Part shown: piece by piece, positions 42,884 to 50,980 of the stretch
How the letters are laid out: every line of letters starts with the position of its first letter
Numbering within the stretch: the first letter of the stretch is position 1
NCBI RefSeq assembly: GCF_014873535.1
Contig: NZ_JADBEF010000001.1
Span: forward strand, 5,580,001-5,644,000
Origin: Nonomuraea africana
GTDB lineage: Bacteria; Actinomycetota; Actinomycetes; Streptosporangiales; Streptosporangiaceae
Reading direction: 5' to 3'
Length of the DNA stretch: 64,000 nt
The notes under the pieces: model-generated
Database searches by the model: none
Told to the model about the DNA's origin: nothing
The model's input: only the letters and a program-made list of their open reading frames with translations
Made by a program: the position numbers and the translations under genes

Positions 42884-43782
42884 CTCAGGTCGGCCGGCTT
42901 GGGCCCGTCGTAGACCGGGTTCTTGGCCAGCCGCTCCTTCGTCACCAGCAGCCTGACCGCGTCGGCTGACAGCGCCTCGGCCTCCCACACGATCCAGTCG
43001 TCCCCGACGGAGTCCGGCTGCTTGTGCGGGTTGTACCCGTAGCCGCCGCCCTCGTTCGGGTCGATCACCGCGACCACCGTCTTGATCCCGCGCTCGGCGG
43101 CCTCCTTGCGCACCTCACCGACCGTGCGCTCGTCCACCTTGAGCCCGTGCAGCGTCTCACCCTCGCGGGTGGCCGGCGCCCAGTTCCCGTACCGCTCCCC
43201 CGGCTGCGCCGTGCGGCCGAGGTAGATCACGCCCTTGCCGGTGTATCCCACGTCCACCGTGACCGCCAGCCCACAGCCCAGGGTGCCCATCTGGCAGCCC
43301 TCGGGCTCGAGGCCGCCGCCGAGGCCCTTGCCAGGGGTGCGGTCTCCGGAGCCACCTATGCGCACGACCTTCCCGACCCCGCTCGGGGACGACGGCAGCA
43401 GAGTGAGCGTGACGTCCAGGCCCACCGCCTTGAACGCCTCCGCGTACTTGGCGTGGTCGGCGTACGGGTCCTTGACCTTGGCCACCCACTGGTCGCCGCG
43501 CCGCTCGATCTCCATGGCCGCGTTCGCGTAGGACGTGGCCAGCCCGGGCCCCTCCGACAGCAGCCCAGGTCCGATCACCACCGCGGCCGCCAGCGCCGAC
43601 GCCGCCACCGCCGCGACCACGAACCTGCGCACGCGGCGCGGCCGCACGACGGGCTCGTGAACCTGCTCGGCAGTCATGATCGACTCCAGCAGCGTCCGCG
43701 CCCCCGCACCGGACGCCCGTCCCCTCAGGTCCTCGTCACGCACCCTGGCCAGGCCGCCGACCTGGTCCTCCATGATGTTCAC
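42880..43782 (-). CDS. Single-pass membrane protein, putative sigma-factor partner (paralog)
   Basis: A 300-residue protein with about 50 cytosolic residues, a membrane helix (FVVAAVAASALAAAVVIG) and an extracytoplasmic domain. KYAEAFKAVGLDVTLTLLP, the Cys pair in CQMGTLGCGLAVTVDVGYTG and TVGEVRKEAAERGIKTVV parallel the protein at 34111. The GTG at 43782 overlaps the sigma gene stop and has GGAGG upstream. The role as an anti-sigma or sensor is inferred only from pairing. Its 3' end overlaps the convergent kinase remnant by 4 bp. Confidence 0.6.
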   Translation of the reverse strand: MNIMEDQVGGLARVRDEDLRGRASGAGARTLLESIMTAEQVHEPVVRPRRVRRFVVAAVAASALAAAVVIGPGLLSEGPGLATSYANAAMEIERRGDQWVAKVKDPYADHAKYAEAFKAVGLDVTLTLLPSSPSGVGKVVRIGGSGDRTPGKGLGGGLEPEGCQMGTLGCGLAVTVDVGYTGKGVIYLGRTAQPGERYGNWAPATREGETLHGLKVDERTVGEVRKEAAERGIKTVVAVIDPNEGGGYGYNPHKQPDSVGDDWIVWEAEALSADAVRLLVTKERLAKNPVYDGPKPADLS

Positions 43783-44318
43783 AGTTTCCTCCCCGCAAGA
43801 GCTACCCGGTTGACCTGGACGCCCGCCGCCTCCAGCGCGCGGGCGAAGCGCTTGCGCGCTCGATGCAGCCTGATCCGTACGGCGTTGCGCGAACAGCCCA
43901 GCACGGCGGCGATCTCACTGCGTTCCAGCCCCTCCCACGCGACCAGTGCGAGCAGCTCGCGGTCGTCGTCGGGGAGATCCTTGAAGGCTCTGGCGATGAC
44001 GCCACGCTCGACGGACCCGTCGGGTGTGGCGGCGTAGAGGTCGGCCAGGTCGAGGTCGAGCTCCACGACTCGCGCCTGGTGCCTGGCGGTACCTCTGCGA
44101 TGGTTGGCCAGCACGTTGCGCGCCACGCCGTACAGCCAGAGGCGCGCCTCGTCGCCGGCGGGCAGCCGGTCGACCCGCCGCCAGGCGATGGCGAAGGTCT
44201 CCGCGACGACGTCGGCCGCGTCGTCGGGTGAGGCACAGCGCCGTACGGCGTAGCCGAGGATCTGCTCGTAGGTGTCGGCATAGACGGCCTCGAACCTGGC
44301 CCTGCGACGTTCATCCAC
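43779..44318 (-). CDS. ECF-type sigma factor (paralog of the 33.6-kb gene)
   Basis: About 179 residues. Region 2 reads FEAVYADTYEQILGYAVRR, SPDDAADVVAETFAIAWRRV and LWLYGVARNVLANHRR; region 4 has LPDDDRELLALVAWEGL and EIAAVLGCSRNAVRIRLHRA. These are nearly the same segments as in the sigma factor at 33563. GTG at 44318 aligns with the start of that paralog; an ATG at 44372 is possible, with an AGGAGG inside the extra part. It overlaps the membrane-protein gene. Confidence 0.8.
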   Translation of the reverse strand: MDERRRARFEAVYADTYEQILGYAVRRCASPDDAADVVAETFAIAWRRVDRLPAGDEARLWLYGVARNVLANHRRGTARHQARVVELDLDLADLYAATPDGSVERGVIARAFKDLPDDDRELLALVAWEGLERSEIAAVLGCSRNAVRIRLHRARKRFARALEAAGVQVNRVALAGRKL

Positions 44319-44372
44319 GGGCGATTCCCACGATCGGCCTCCTAGTTCACGAAATGTCGGACACCTCTCCAT

Positions 44373-44712
44373 GTCGCAGACCGGCGCACCATTTCACGCC
44401 TTCCCCGACGTCCGACCCCCGAGAAGATTCCGGCCAACGCCCGCCATCGAGAAGAAGGATCGACACACGCGGTCCGGTCGATTCCAGAAGGTCAGGCCGG
44501 CCCACTCTCGGCAGCCACACCAGCCGACTCTCGAGAACCAGGCCGGCTGTCCTTCGAGGACCAGGTCAACGGGCGGGAGGTCTCAGGCGGCAGCATTCAC
44601 TCGCGCGGGCTGACAAGGGGACGCGGCGTCGTTGGGGATGCGGCGTCGTTGGGGATGCGGCGTCGTTGGGGCACACGTTCTTTGGACACGGGCTTCTGGT
44701 AACGCGGCGCTG
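44373..44712. other. Non-coding interval
   Basis: About 340 bp without a credible gene between the second sigma gene and the epimerase-like gene. It contains several AT-poor direct-repeat fragments and a 17-bp tandem repeat at 44621-44671. No RNA gene or clear promoter was recognised. Confidence 0.5.
44621..44671. repeat. 17-bp tandem repeat, three copies
   Basis: Units at 44621-44637, 44638-44654 and 44655-44671 read atgcggcgtcgttgggg; the first differs at one base (acgcgg). The array lies 41 bp beyond the stop of the epimerase-like gene. Confidence 0.95.
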
Positions 44713-45699
44713 TCAGCCGAGAGCGTCGAGCAGCTCGCGCTCGCGCCGGGCGCTGAGGCCTGCACGTCTTGTCCTGTCCAGGCCCTGCTCCCGTTCCCAG
44801 GCCAGCGTGTCGGCCAGCAGCTCGGCCCTGGGCCGATGACGCAGCCCAGCGACGCGCGCCGCGGAACCGGTCCTGGACGACCACCCTTCCCAGCCCGGCT
44901 TGACCAACCACATCGGCAGGGACTCGGGCCCCAGGTACTCGGCCACGCCGTTCGCCAGCAGCCACGCCGAGTCGGCGGTGACCACCGGACCGGTGTGCCC
45001 GCCAACGGTGCGGGACAGCTCGATCCACTCCCCGAACGGAACGACGGGACCGACGGCGTCATACGTGCCGGTGCTCCCCTTCTCCGCGCAGTCGAGCAGC
45101 CAGTCGACGAGGTCCCGCACATCGATCGCCTGGGTCGGCATGGTCGGTACGTCGGGGACCAACATCGGGCCTTGCGGATCGCGTGCGGCGCGAGCCACCC
45201 AGTAGCCGGAACGTCCGCTGCTGTCGCCGGGGCCGCCGATGAGACCAGCGCGAGCGATGAGCAGGCGGTCACCCACCGCGGCCGTCGAGGCCTGCTCGCA
45301 GGCGACCTTCGCCTCGCCGTACAGCGAGCGGTCGACCTCGCCTTGGTCGGCCGGAGCAAGGAGAGCCGCGGACTCGTCCGCGTCGGGCTTGTCATGGGAG
45401 CCGTAGGCGTTGATGGAGGAGACATAGGTCCAGTGCCTGGCCCTGCCGCCCAGCGCGTCGAGCGCCGCACGAACGAAGCCCGGCTGCCACGAGATCTCGA
45501 TGACGGCATCCCACTCACGATCCAACAGCGGTTCGTACGCCGAGAGGTCGCGCCGGTCGGCGGCCACCAGCGTCGCTCCGTCCGCGACCTCACCGCTTTC
45601 GCCGCGAGCGAGGCACGTCACCCGATGGCCGCGCTCGATCGCCTGCCGCGACACCTGCCGACCCACCCATGCTGTTCCGCCGAGAACCAGGATCTCCAT
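44713..45699 (-). CDS. NAD-dependent epimerase/dehydratase-like protein
   Basis: A 328-residue extended-SDR protein: [20 protein letters not shown] is the Rossmann start, [14 protein letters not shown] and [13 protein letters not shown] hold the Ser and YxxxK active site, and [17 protein letters not shown] a C-terminal motif. It may bind a nucleotide sugar or act as a reductase; the substrate is unknown. I start at the ATG at 45699, where the Rossmann strand begins. The frame is open another 77 codons of Cys/Trp-rich sequence that does not look real. Confidence 0.8.
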   Translation of the reverse strand: MEILVLGGTAWVGRQVSRQAIERGHRVTCLARGESGEVADGATLVAADRRDLSAYEPLLDREWDAVIEISWQPGFVRAALDALGGRARHWTYVSSINAYGSHDKPDADESAALLAPADQGEVDRSLYGEAKVACEQASTAAVGDRLLIARAGLIGGPGDSSGRSGYWVARAARDPQGPMLVPDVPTMPTQAIDVRDLVDWLLDCAEKGSTGTYDAVGPVVPFGEWIELSRTVGGHTGPVVTADSAWLLANGVAEYLGPESLPMWLVKPGWEGWSSRTGSAARVAGLRHRPRAELLADTLAWEREQGLDRTRRAGLSARRERELLDALG

Positions 45700-46007
45700 C
45701 CGGACACCCAAGCACGACAAACAGCGAAACACCCAGACCGGTTCGCTGGAGGCAGACCTGTGCCGCCAACCAGCCAGCGAGCCCCGCCCGCACCATCCCA
45801 GGAACCCTGGTGCCGAGAGCCCAAGGCACCAGGACCGGAGGGAGCGACAACCGCCGGTAGCGAGGTGCCGACATAGCGGGGTACCGAGAACCCGGTGGGA
45901 ACTGCTGGAGGCCAGGCTCTTCTGCCGCAAGTGTCCCCCTGGGGACAGACATCCAGTACCCTCGCCAAGTCAGACTCTGAGGCTGCCCCCTTGCTCACAA
46001 CATGCGC
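45700..46007. other. Non-coding interval with a 16-bp palindrome
   Basis: No credible gene lies in these 308 bp. TGTCCCC-CT-GGGGACA at 45932-45947 is a perfect hairpin that could terminate the YbaB-like operon ending at 46008. The rest shows no feature I can name. Confidence 0.5.
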
Positions 46008-46334
46008 TCACCGACGACCGGAGGGGTGGGCGCCGGGGCGCAGGTCGTGCAGCAGTTCCTCCTTGGCGATGACCGCCTCCTCCTCGGCCGTGCGGATGGC
46101 GGTGAGGATGGCGTCGGCGAGCTGCTGGGCACCCAGTCGCCGTCTGCTGAGCGGGCTGATCTCCAGGCGGAGAAGGCCGCCGAGGGAGTCGGTGGCCGCC
46201 ACGATCCTGCCCTCGTCGGCCCGGCCGGTGAACTCGCGGACGCTCCATTCCTCCACCAGCGCCTCGGCGCGGGCGGCGACGGCCATCAACCCGTCCAGCC
46301 GGGCCTGCGCGTCCTCCATCTCCTGCATGCTCAT
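46008..46334 (-). CDS. YbaB/EbfC-like protein, second copy
   Basis: A 108-residue protein with a YbaB-like layout: an N-terminal helix (MEDAQARLDGLMAVAARAEAL), a small sheet (GRIVAATDSLGGLLRLEISP) and a C-terminal helix (QLADAILTAIRTAEEEAVIA). YbaB proteins form dimers that bind DNA, but this divergent form sits in an operon with type VII-like proteins, where the role is unknown. It overlaps the upstream gene by 4 bp and is the last gene of a four-gene operon. Confidence 0.6.
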   Translation of the reverse strand: MSMQEMEDAQARLDGLMAVAARAEALVEEWSVREFTGRADEGRIVAATDSLGGLLRLEISPLSRRRLGAQQLADAILTAIRTAEEEAVIAKEELLHDLRPGAHPSGRR

Positions 46335-46720
46335 CCTCTCCCCAGCACGCCCTTGATATAGGGCTCCAGTGGGTCGCGACCGGTCTCCGCCGACGCCGCC
46401 GGCCCGGCAAGCTCCGCCATCACCTCGGTGAGCCGCCCGCCCATCGCGATCCGAGCCACGACGATCGCCTCCTGAACGGCCTCGGAGAGCTGGACGTGGT
46501 CAAGGTCGCGCAGGCCGCGCGGGTCGATGGACAGCCCGAGCAGGCGACCTTCACCCGAGACCTCCGCGCGCACCACCTCGGCGGAGTCGGAGCCTGACAG
46601 CCGCTCCTCGGCCAGGTCGCGCAGCGCTCCAGCCAGCGCGCCGGTCCACTCGCCCACCTCGCGCAGCAGGCCGCCGAGATCGCCCTCCCTGCCGTCGTGG
46701 AAGGAGTTCACCTGCTTCAC
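46331..46720 (-). CDS. YbaB/EbfC-like protein, first copy
   Basis: A 129-residue protein: a helix-rich N-terminus (LLREVGEWTGALAGALRDLA), a sheet with VVRAEVSGEGRLLGLSIDP, and helix QLSEAVQEAIVVARIAMGG, the YbaB order. It differs from its downstream neighbour enough to suggest a heterodimer. It overlaps both neighbours through ATGA. Membership in this operon, not sequence, links it to the WXG-type protein. Confidence 0.6.
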   Translation of the reverse strand: MKQVNSFHDGREGDLGGLLREVGEWTGALAGALRDLAEERLSGSDSAEVVRAEVSGEGRLLGLSIDPRGLRDLDHVQLSEAVQEAIVVARIAMGGRLTEVMAELAGPAASAETGRDPLEPYIKGVLGRG

Positions 46721-47568
46721 CGCGCCTCCTTGGCGGCGGGTACCCAGTACTCCCCGACGCGGCTGGGATCCTCGATCGTGCCCGAGAGACCGAGGTCGCG
46801 CGCCCCCATGTCCGGGTTGCCCGCCCGGTAGAAGGCGCCCTTGAGTTCGTTCAGCTTCAGCTCCAGCTTGTTGAGGTCGCCCTCATAGGCGTTGTAGACG
46901 TCGGCGAACTGCTTGACGAGGTTGCCGAGGCCGGTCATGAAGAGGCCGACCTGGGTCATCAGGGCCACCCTGCCGATCGGGTGCGCGCTCATCCCCGCGA
47001 GCGCCCTCAGGATCGGCGCCGAGCTGGCGTACAGGCCGAACACCGACAGGTCGTACTCCAGCACCTCCTTGTACTGACCGTGCATGGCGCCGCTCATCTC
47101 GCCGGAGACCTTGCCGAGCTGGCTGTACAGGCCGTTGACGTTGAATCGGACGTACTGCTGGAGCATCTCGACGGCGTGCCCCTTCCAGTTGGGCGCGATC
47201 TCGTCGAAGTAGGCCCTCCACAGGTCGGCCCTGTTGCCTTCCAACAGGCCCGCCGTCTCCTTCCAGCTTTCGCGGCGGTCGTAGAACAGGAACGGGTTGC
47301 CCAGGTTGAGAGTGGCGGCCACGTCCAAGGCCAGGGCGGCGACGCCCAGCCCGGACATGGCCATCGCGACCCTGCTGGACTGGCGCAGCGGGTTCAGGTT
47401 GCCGATGAGCTTCTGATAGAAGCCAGGGTCGGTACGCGGGGTGGGGGTGACGGTGACCGTTCGCTGGACGGCGCCAGAGGCGTTCGTGATGTGGAGCTGC
47501 TGGGTCTGCGACGGGGCGACCTGGCCGGGCACGATCAGCCGCGGCGGCTGGTTCGAGGGGGTCGACAT
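46717..47568 (-). CDS. WXG-type helical protein, type VII-like
   Basis: A 283-residue protein. A Pro/Thr-rich N-terminus of about 60 residues leads to a hydrophobic segment (VAMAMSGLGVAALALDVAA), a WXG-like turn (APNWKGHAVEMLQQYVRF, about residue 130), another hydrophobic segment near residue 205 and a long C-terminal helix (YNAYEGDLNKLELKLNELK). This resembles long WXG100-superfamily proteins. Function is unknown; association with an ESX-type apparatus is an inference, and no secretion machinery is in the window. Confidence 0.55.
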   Translation of the reverse strand: MSTPSNQPPRLIVPGQVAPSQTQQLHITNASGAVQRTVTVTPTPRTDPGFYQKLIGNLNPLRQSSRVAMAMSGLGVAALALDVAATLNLGNPFLFYDRRESWKETAGLLEGNRADLWRAYFDEIAPNWKGHAVEMLQQYVRFNVNGLYSQLGKVSGEMSGAMHGQYKEVLEYDLSVFGLYASSAPILRALAGMSAHPIGRVALMTQVGLFMTGLGNLVKQFADVYNAYEGDLNKLELKLNELKGAFYRAGNPDMGARDLGLSGTIEDPSRVGEYWVPAAKEAR

Positions 47569-47579
47569 GGCTCCCTCAT

Positions 47580-48143
47580 TCACCTCGTCCTGAGTGCGCT
47601 GGCCTTCTCGGCGGCCACGTAGTTGTCGGCCGCCCTGCACACCTTGTCGCTGTCCTTCCTGAGGACCTCCCCGAGGATGCCGGCGCTGTCGCACCAGAGA
47701 TCGGCGATGGAGTTGAAGCGACCGACGAACGCCAGGCCAATGACGGGGACGCCGGCCAACGGGACCAGGTTCCAGCCCTCGAAGCGGGGAATGTGCTGCT
47801 TGATCTCGTCCACGCCGGTGGCTGAAGTGCCCATGGTGCCGGCGAACTTGCGGACGTAGCCCGCCTGCACCTCGTAGCCGGGCACCCCTGAGGAGCTCCC
47901 CGGGAGGACGGGGCCCGCGGCGGGCGTGACGTGGGGACCGGCACCCGGCGCCGCGGACGCGGACAGCCGCAGGGTCGGCGGAAGACACACCGGCGGCGGG
48001 CAGCGCGGTGTGTGCGGGCACGGGCTGACCATCGGCGGCTGGACGGACGGGCTCGGGGTCGCCGAGGACGCGGGCGAGGGGCCGCCAGGGGACGCGGTGA
48101 CGCTCGAAGGCTGGCTCGCCGCAAGGGAGGAATCGGTCAACAC
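47580..48143 (-). CDS. EspC-like type VII target-family protein with Pro-rich N-terminus
   Basis: A 187-residue product. The first 85 residues are a Pro/Ser-rich low-complexity region. The last 100 (YEVQAGYVRKFAGTMGTSAT, then a helix ending CRAADNYVAAEKA) resemble the small EspC/WXG-related family. An internal GTG at 47885 would give only that part, but it lacks a convincing ribosome site. It is first in the operon, 11 bp before the WXG-type gene. The hydrophobic GWNLVPLAGVPVIGLAFVG between the helices is unusual for a secreted target. Confidence 0.5.
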   Translation of the reverse strand: MLTDSSLAASQPSSVTASPGGPSPASSATPSPSVQPPMVSPCPHTPRCPPPVCLPPTLRLSASAAPGAGPHVTPAAGPVLPGSSSGVPGYEVQAGYVRKFAGTMGTSATGVDEIKQHIPRFEGWNLVPLAGVPVIGLAFVGRFNSIADLWCDSAGILGEVLRKDSDKVCRAADNYVAAEKASALRTR

Positions 48144-48485
48144 GCGATCTTCCTACCATCGAGCCCCCCTCTCTGGACCACTGAACGGCCCGTTTTCCCA
48201 GGTGGGAGGGCAAAACTTAACGACGGCTTAACCTCTGCGACATCTACGCCCACTCGCGGCCACGCGTGTCGGAGATTCCCGAGACGGGCCGGTCGCTCTG
48301 GACAGGCGGGATCACGTCTTATGAGGTGGTGTGTGAGCCGGCCTCGCGTGACCTGGGTGGGATTGCGCGCTGCCCAGGTGGCGAGGTCCGGGCGGCGAGA
48401 ACCCGAGGGGGCGAGGGCGGGGTGACGAGGACCCGAGGCACCGGGGAACGCGAGTGGCGAGGTGGTGAAGAGCCCCGGAATGGGG
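48144..48485. other. Non-coding interval
   Basis: About 340 bp between the type VII-like operon start and the end of the Ltp-like gene. The first 90 bp should hold the operon promoter (an AT-richer patch AACTTAACGACGGCTTAACC near 48215-48235). The remainder has no gene or repeat I can support. Confidence 0.4.
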
Positions 48486-49547
48486 TCAGGGGGTCAGGAG
48501 GGCGGCGCTGCCGTAGGAGCCGCCGAAGCCGGTTACCAGGGCGACGCCTCCGCTGGATCTGACCTCGCGTACGGCCTGCGCCACATTGTTCAGTCCGTGA
48601 ACGTATCCCTCGGAGAGCAGTCCTCCGTGCGGGTTGACGCCTGCGTGTCCTCGAGCCAGCAGATACCCCCCGAGGTCGGGTCGGGAGACGACGCCGAAGT
48701 CCTCCAGTTGGCGCGGGAGGAGCCACGAGTAGGCGTCGTAGAGAAGGGCGACGTCGACGTCGGTGGGATGCATACCGGATGCTGTCCACAGCATGGGGGC
48801 CACGTACGTCGAGAAGATGGCGGTGACGTCGGGTGAGCGGTCCATTGTTGAGCAACCGGGTCCGCCGCCTCGTACCACCGCCCTGATCCTTGGGCCTGGC
48901 AGGACTCCGCTGACCAGCAGGGCGCAGGCGCCGTCCGTCTCCTGGCAGCAGTCGACAGTACGCAGCGGACTGCAGACGAAAGGCTTCGCGAGGTAGTCCT
49001 CGAACGACAGCGGGCTGCGGCGGAGGGCTCTGTCATTGGAAGCGGCGTTGTCTCGGGACTGGGCGACGACCGCGTGCAGGTGTTCCTCGGTGAGTCTGGT
49101 GTCGTGGAGGTAGCGGGTGGCGGCCATGGCGAACATCGGGATGGGGCCTGCCATGCCGTACGGGTTCGTGAACCGTTCTTGCGGGCCCGTCGAGACGGTG
49201 TTCATGCGCTTGCCCGAGCGGCCGTTGAGGGCGCGGTAGATCAGGACGTTCTTGGCCAGTCCCGCTTCGATGAGCATGGCGGCGTCGCCGAGGATCGAGG
49301 CGGCTTGGGTGCCGCCGCCCGAGATGTCGTTGTGCCAGCCGAGCGGCTCGATCCGCAGGCCCCTGGCGACCTGTATGACGGGGGCGGAGTCGTTGAGGTG
49401 GTAGCTCAGGACGGCATCGATCTCGCGGGGTTCGATTCCGGCGTCGGCGCAGGCGAGCCTGGCCGCCTCGACCGCCAGCTCCAGTTCGGTCCGGCCGGAG
49501 TTCCTGGTGAGGGCCGTCATCCCCACTCCTGCGATGGTGCCGCGCAT
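48486..49547 (-). CDS. Ltp-type thiolase-fold protein, second copy
   Basis: A 353-residue Ltp/SCP-x-type protein. It begins IAGVGMTALTRNSGRTELEL and contains LLYDAYSWLLPRQLEDFG and NPHGGLLSEGYVHGLNN, very like the protein at 4421. Where thiolases have the nucleophilic Cys it reads WHNDISGGGTQAA. It has no DUF35 partner beside it. The ATG at 49547 has AGGAGGG 3 bp upstream. A KstR2-type site lies 219 bp upstream (49766), which may place it in the steroid regulon. Confidence 0.75.
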   Translation of the reverse strand: MRGTIAGVGMTALTRNSGRTELELAVEAARLACADAGIEPREIDAVLSYHLNDSAPVIQVARGLRIEPLGWHNDISGGGTQAASILGDAAMLIEAGLAKNVLIYRALNGRSGKRMNTVSTGPQERFTNPYGMAGPIPMFAMAATRYLHDTRLTEEHLHAVVAQSRDNAASNDRALRRSPLSFEDYLAKPFVCSPLRTVDCCQETDGACALLVSGVLPGPRIRAVVRGGGPGCSTMDRSPDVTAIFSTYVAPMLWTASGMHPTDVDVALLYDAYSWLLPRQLEDFGVVSRPDLGGYLLARGHAGVNPHGGLLSEGYVHGLNNVAQAVREVRSSGGVALVTGFGGSYGSAALLTP

Positions 49548-49765
49548 GTCCCTCCTGATCCGCCGACCGCCCCCTGGCTGGACCTCCCAGGGAAGAGCAG
49601 CCGTCGCGACCTTCCCCGTGCCCGCCGTCCTCGCCCGCAGGATGCCACCCGTCGTGACCGTCTCGCCGGCGGTGCTCGCCGTTCTCACCTGCAGGGCGCC
49701 GCCGCCCTCGACTCCTGACCTCGGTTAGCCACCCGGCGGTCACGCTAGTGCGACCCAGTGATTTA

Positions 49766-49779
49766 GGCAAGCGCTTGCT
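49766..49779. promoter_or_regulatory. KstR2-type operator near the second Ltp gene
   Basis: GGCAAGCGCTTGCT fits AnCAAGnnCTTGnT at 13 of 14 positions, and GCAAGCGCTTGC is a perfect 12-bp palindrome. It is 219 bp upstream of the Ltp-type start and 33 bp upstream of the truncated methyltransferase, so its target is uncertain. Confidence 0.55.
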
Positions 49780-49811
49780 AGGGACTGTCTCCCGGTGCTT
49801 ACCATGCGGGC

Positions 49812-50320
49812 ATGACCGAGCAGGCACGCCCGGAGTCGACAACGACCCGACCGTCCTCGCGCACGCCCGCGCCCTGCTGGCCACGACGCCCGGCGCCACC
49901 GTGCTGGAGGGCGACCTGCACGACCCTGCCGCGATCCTCGACCGGGCGCCGCTGGACTTCTCACGTCCGGTAGCGATCCTCCTCGTCGCGGTGCTGCACT
50001 TCCTGCCCGACGACGACGAGACCTACGGCGTCGTCGCCACGCTCCGGAGGAGCATGGCGCGAGGCAGCCACCTGGTCGTCTCGCACATCTACGCCGGCGA
50101 CCACACCGAGGAGACCGTCAGGGAGGGCGCGGCCGTCTACTCCAGGACGGCCACCGGCTCGCTGACCGGCCGCGACCCGCCCCGGATCGCCCGCTACTTC
50201 GAGGGCATGGAGCTGCTGGAACCGGGGATCGCGCCCGTGGACGCCTGGCGTCCGGCCGAGCCCGTCGAGCCGGAGCTGGTCAAGCCAGGCATCCTCGGTG
50301 CGGTGGGCGTCGTTAGGTAG
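49812..50320 (+). pseudogene. Truncated PF04672 SAM-dependent methyltransferase
   Basis: The C-terminal half of an S-adenosyl methyltransferase of the PF04672 (DUF574) type: GVDNDPTVLAHARALLA, FSRPVAILLVAVLHFLPDDD and a tail ending ILGAVGVVR match the intact gene at 62099. The original start probably survives as an ATG at 49812 with a TACCAT -10 box 6 bp upstream. About 90 residues, including the glycine-rich SAM loop, are gone, and the ATG is out of frame with the rest. A single deletion explains both. Confidence 0.75.
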
Positions 50321-50335
50321 TAGTACTATCCATCT
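50316..50335 (+). promoter_or_regulatory. Leaderless promoter with palindrome for a merR gene
   Basis: GGTAGTAGTACTATCC (50316-50331) is a near-perfect palindrome containing TACTAT as the -10 box, 6 bp before the ATG at 50336. It should be both promoter and autoregulatory site of the MerR-type gene. Confidence 0.6.
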
Positions 50336-50980
50336 ATGCGCATGTCCCAGCTGAGTGCCGAGTCCGGCATCTCCATCGCCACCATCAAGTACTACCTGCG
50401 CGAGGGCCTACTCCATCAGGGCGAGCAGGTGGCGGCCACGCGCGCCGAGTACGACGAGTCGCATCTGCGCAGGCTGCGGCTGATCAGGGCGCTGCTGGAG
50501 GTCGGCCGCCTGCCGATCACCTCGATCAAGAAGGTGATCGAGGCGGTCGACGACGAGAACATGCCCGTGCACGACATGCTCGGGACCGCCCACTACGCGC
50601 TCAGCCCCGCCGTCGAGGCGGGGGACGGCGAAGAGTGGACGGCCGCCCGCGAGCAGGTCGACCACCTGCTCGCCGAGCTCGGCTGGCAGGTGTCCAGGAA
50701 CGCCCCGCCCCGCGAGGAGCTCGCCCAGACCCTCGTCAAGATCCGCCAGCTCGGCCTGAACGCCGACCTGACCCCGTACGCCCGCGCCGCCCACCAGCTC
50801 GTCACCGAGATCGAACTGGACACCGTCCCGCTGGACGGCCCGCGCGACGCGGCCGTGGAGGCCCTGGTCCTCGGCACGGTGCTGTACGGCAAAGCCTTCG
50901 ACGCGCTGCGCCGCCTGGCCCAGGAGTCGGAGTCGGCCCGCCGGCTGAAGGTCAGTCCCCCAGCACAAGAGGGCGCTTGA
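50336..50980 (+). CDS. MerR family transcriptional regulator
   Basis: A 214-residue MerR protein: MRMSQLSAESGISIATIKYY and LREGLLHQGEQVAATRAEYD form the winged-helix domain, then a helical linker with LRRLRLIRALLEVGRLPITS. The C-terminal effector domain of about 110 residues has no Cys cluster, so it is not a metal sensor. The gene overlaps the end of the convergent ThuA-like gene by 29 bp. Its target is not evident. Confidence 0.85.
   Translation: MRMSQLSAESGISIATIKYYLREGLLHQGEQVAATRAEYDESHLRRLRLIRALLEVGRLPITSIKKVIEAVDDENMPVHDMLGTAHYALSPAVEAGDGEEWTAAREQVDHLLAELGWQVSRNAPPREELAQTLVKIRQLGLNADLTPYARAAHQLVTEIELDTVPLDGPRDAAVEALVLGTVLYGKAFDALRRLAQESESARRLKVSPPAQEGA

Noticed and set aside
48266-48562. 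Plus-strand frame beginning SEIPETGRSLWTGG
   Set aside because: No family is recognisable, there is no ribosome site, and it runs antisense into the Ltp-like gene.
49548-49688. Upstream extension of the Ltp-like frame
   Set aside because: The extra 47 residues are unlike the family, and AGGAGGG precedes the ATG at 49547 at good spacing.
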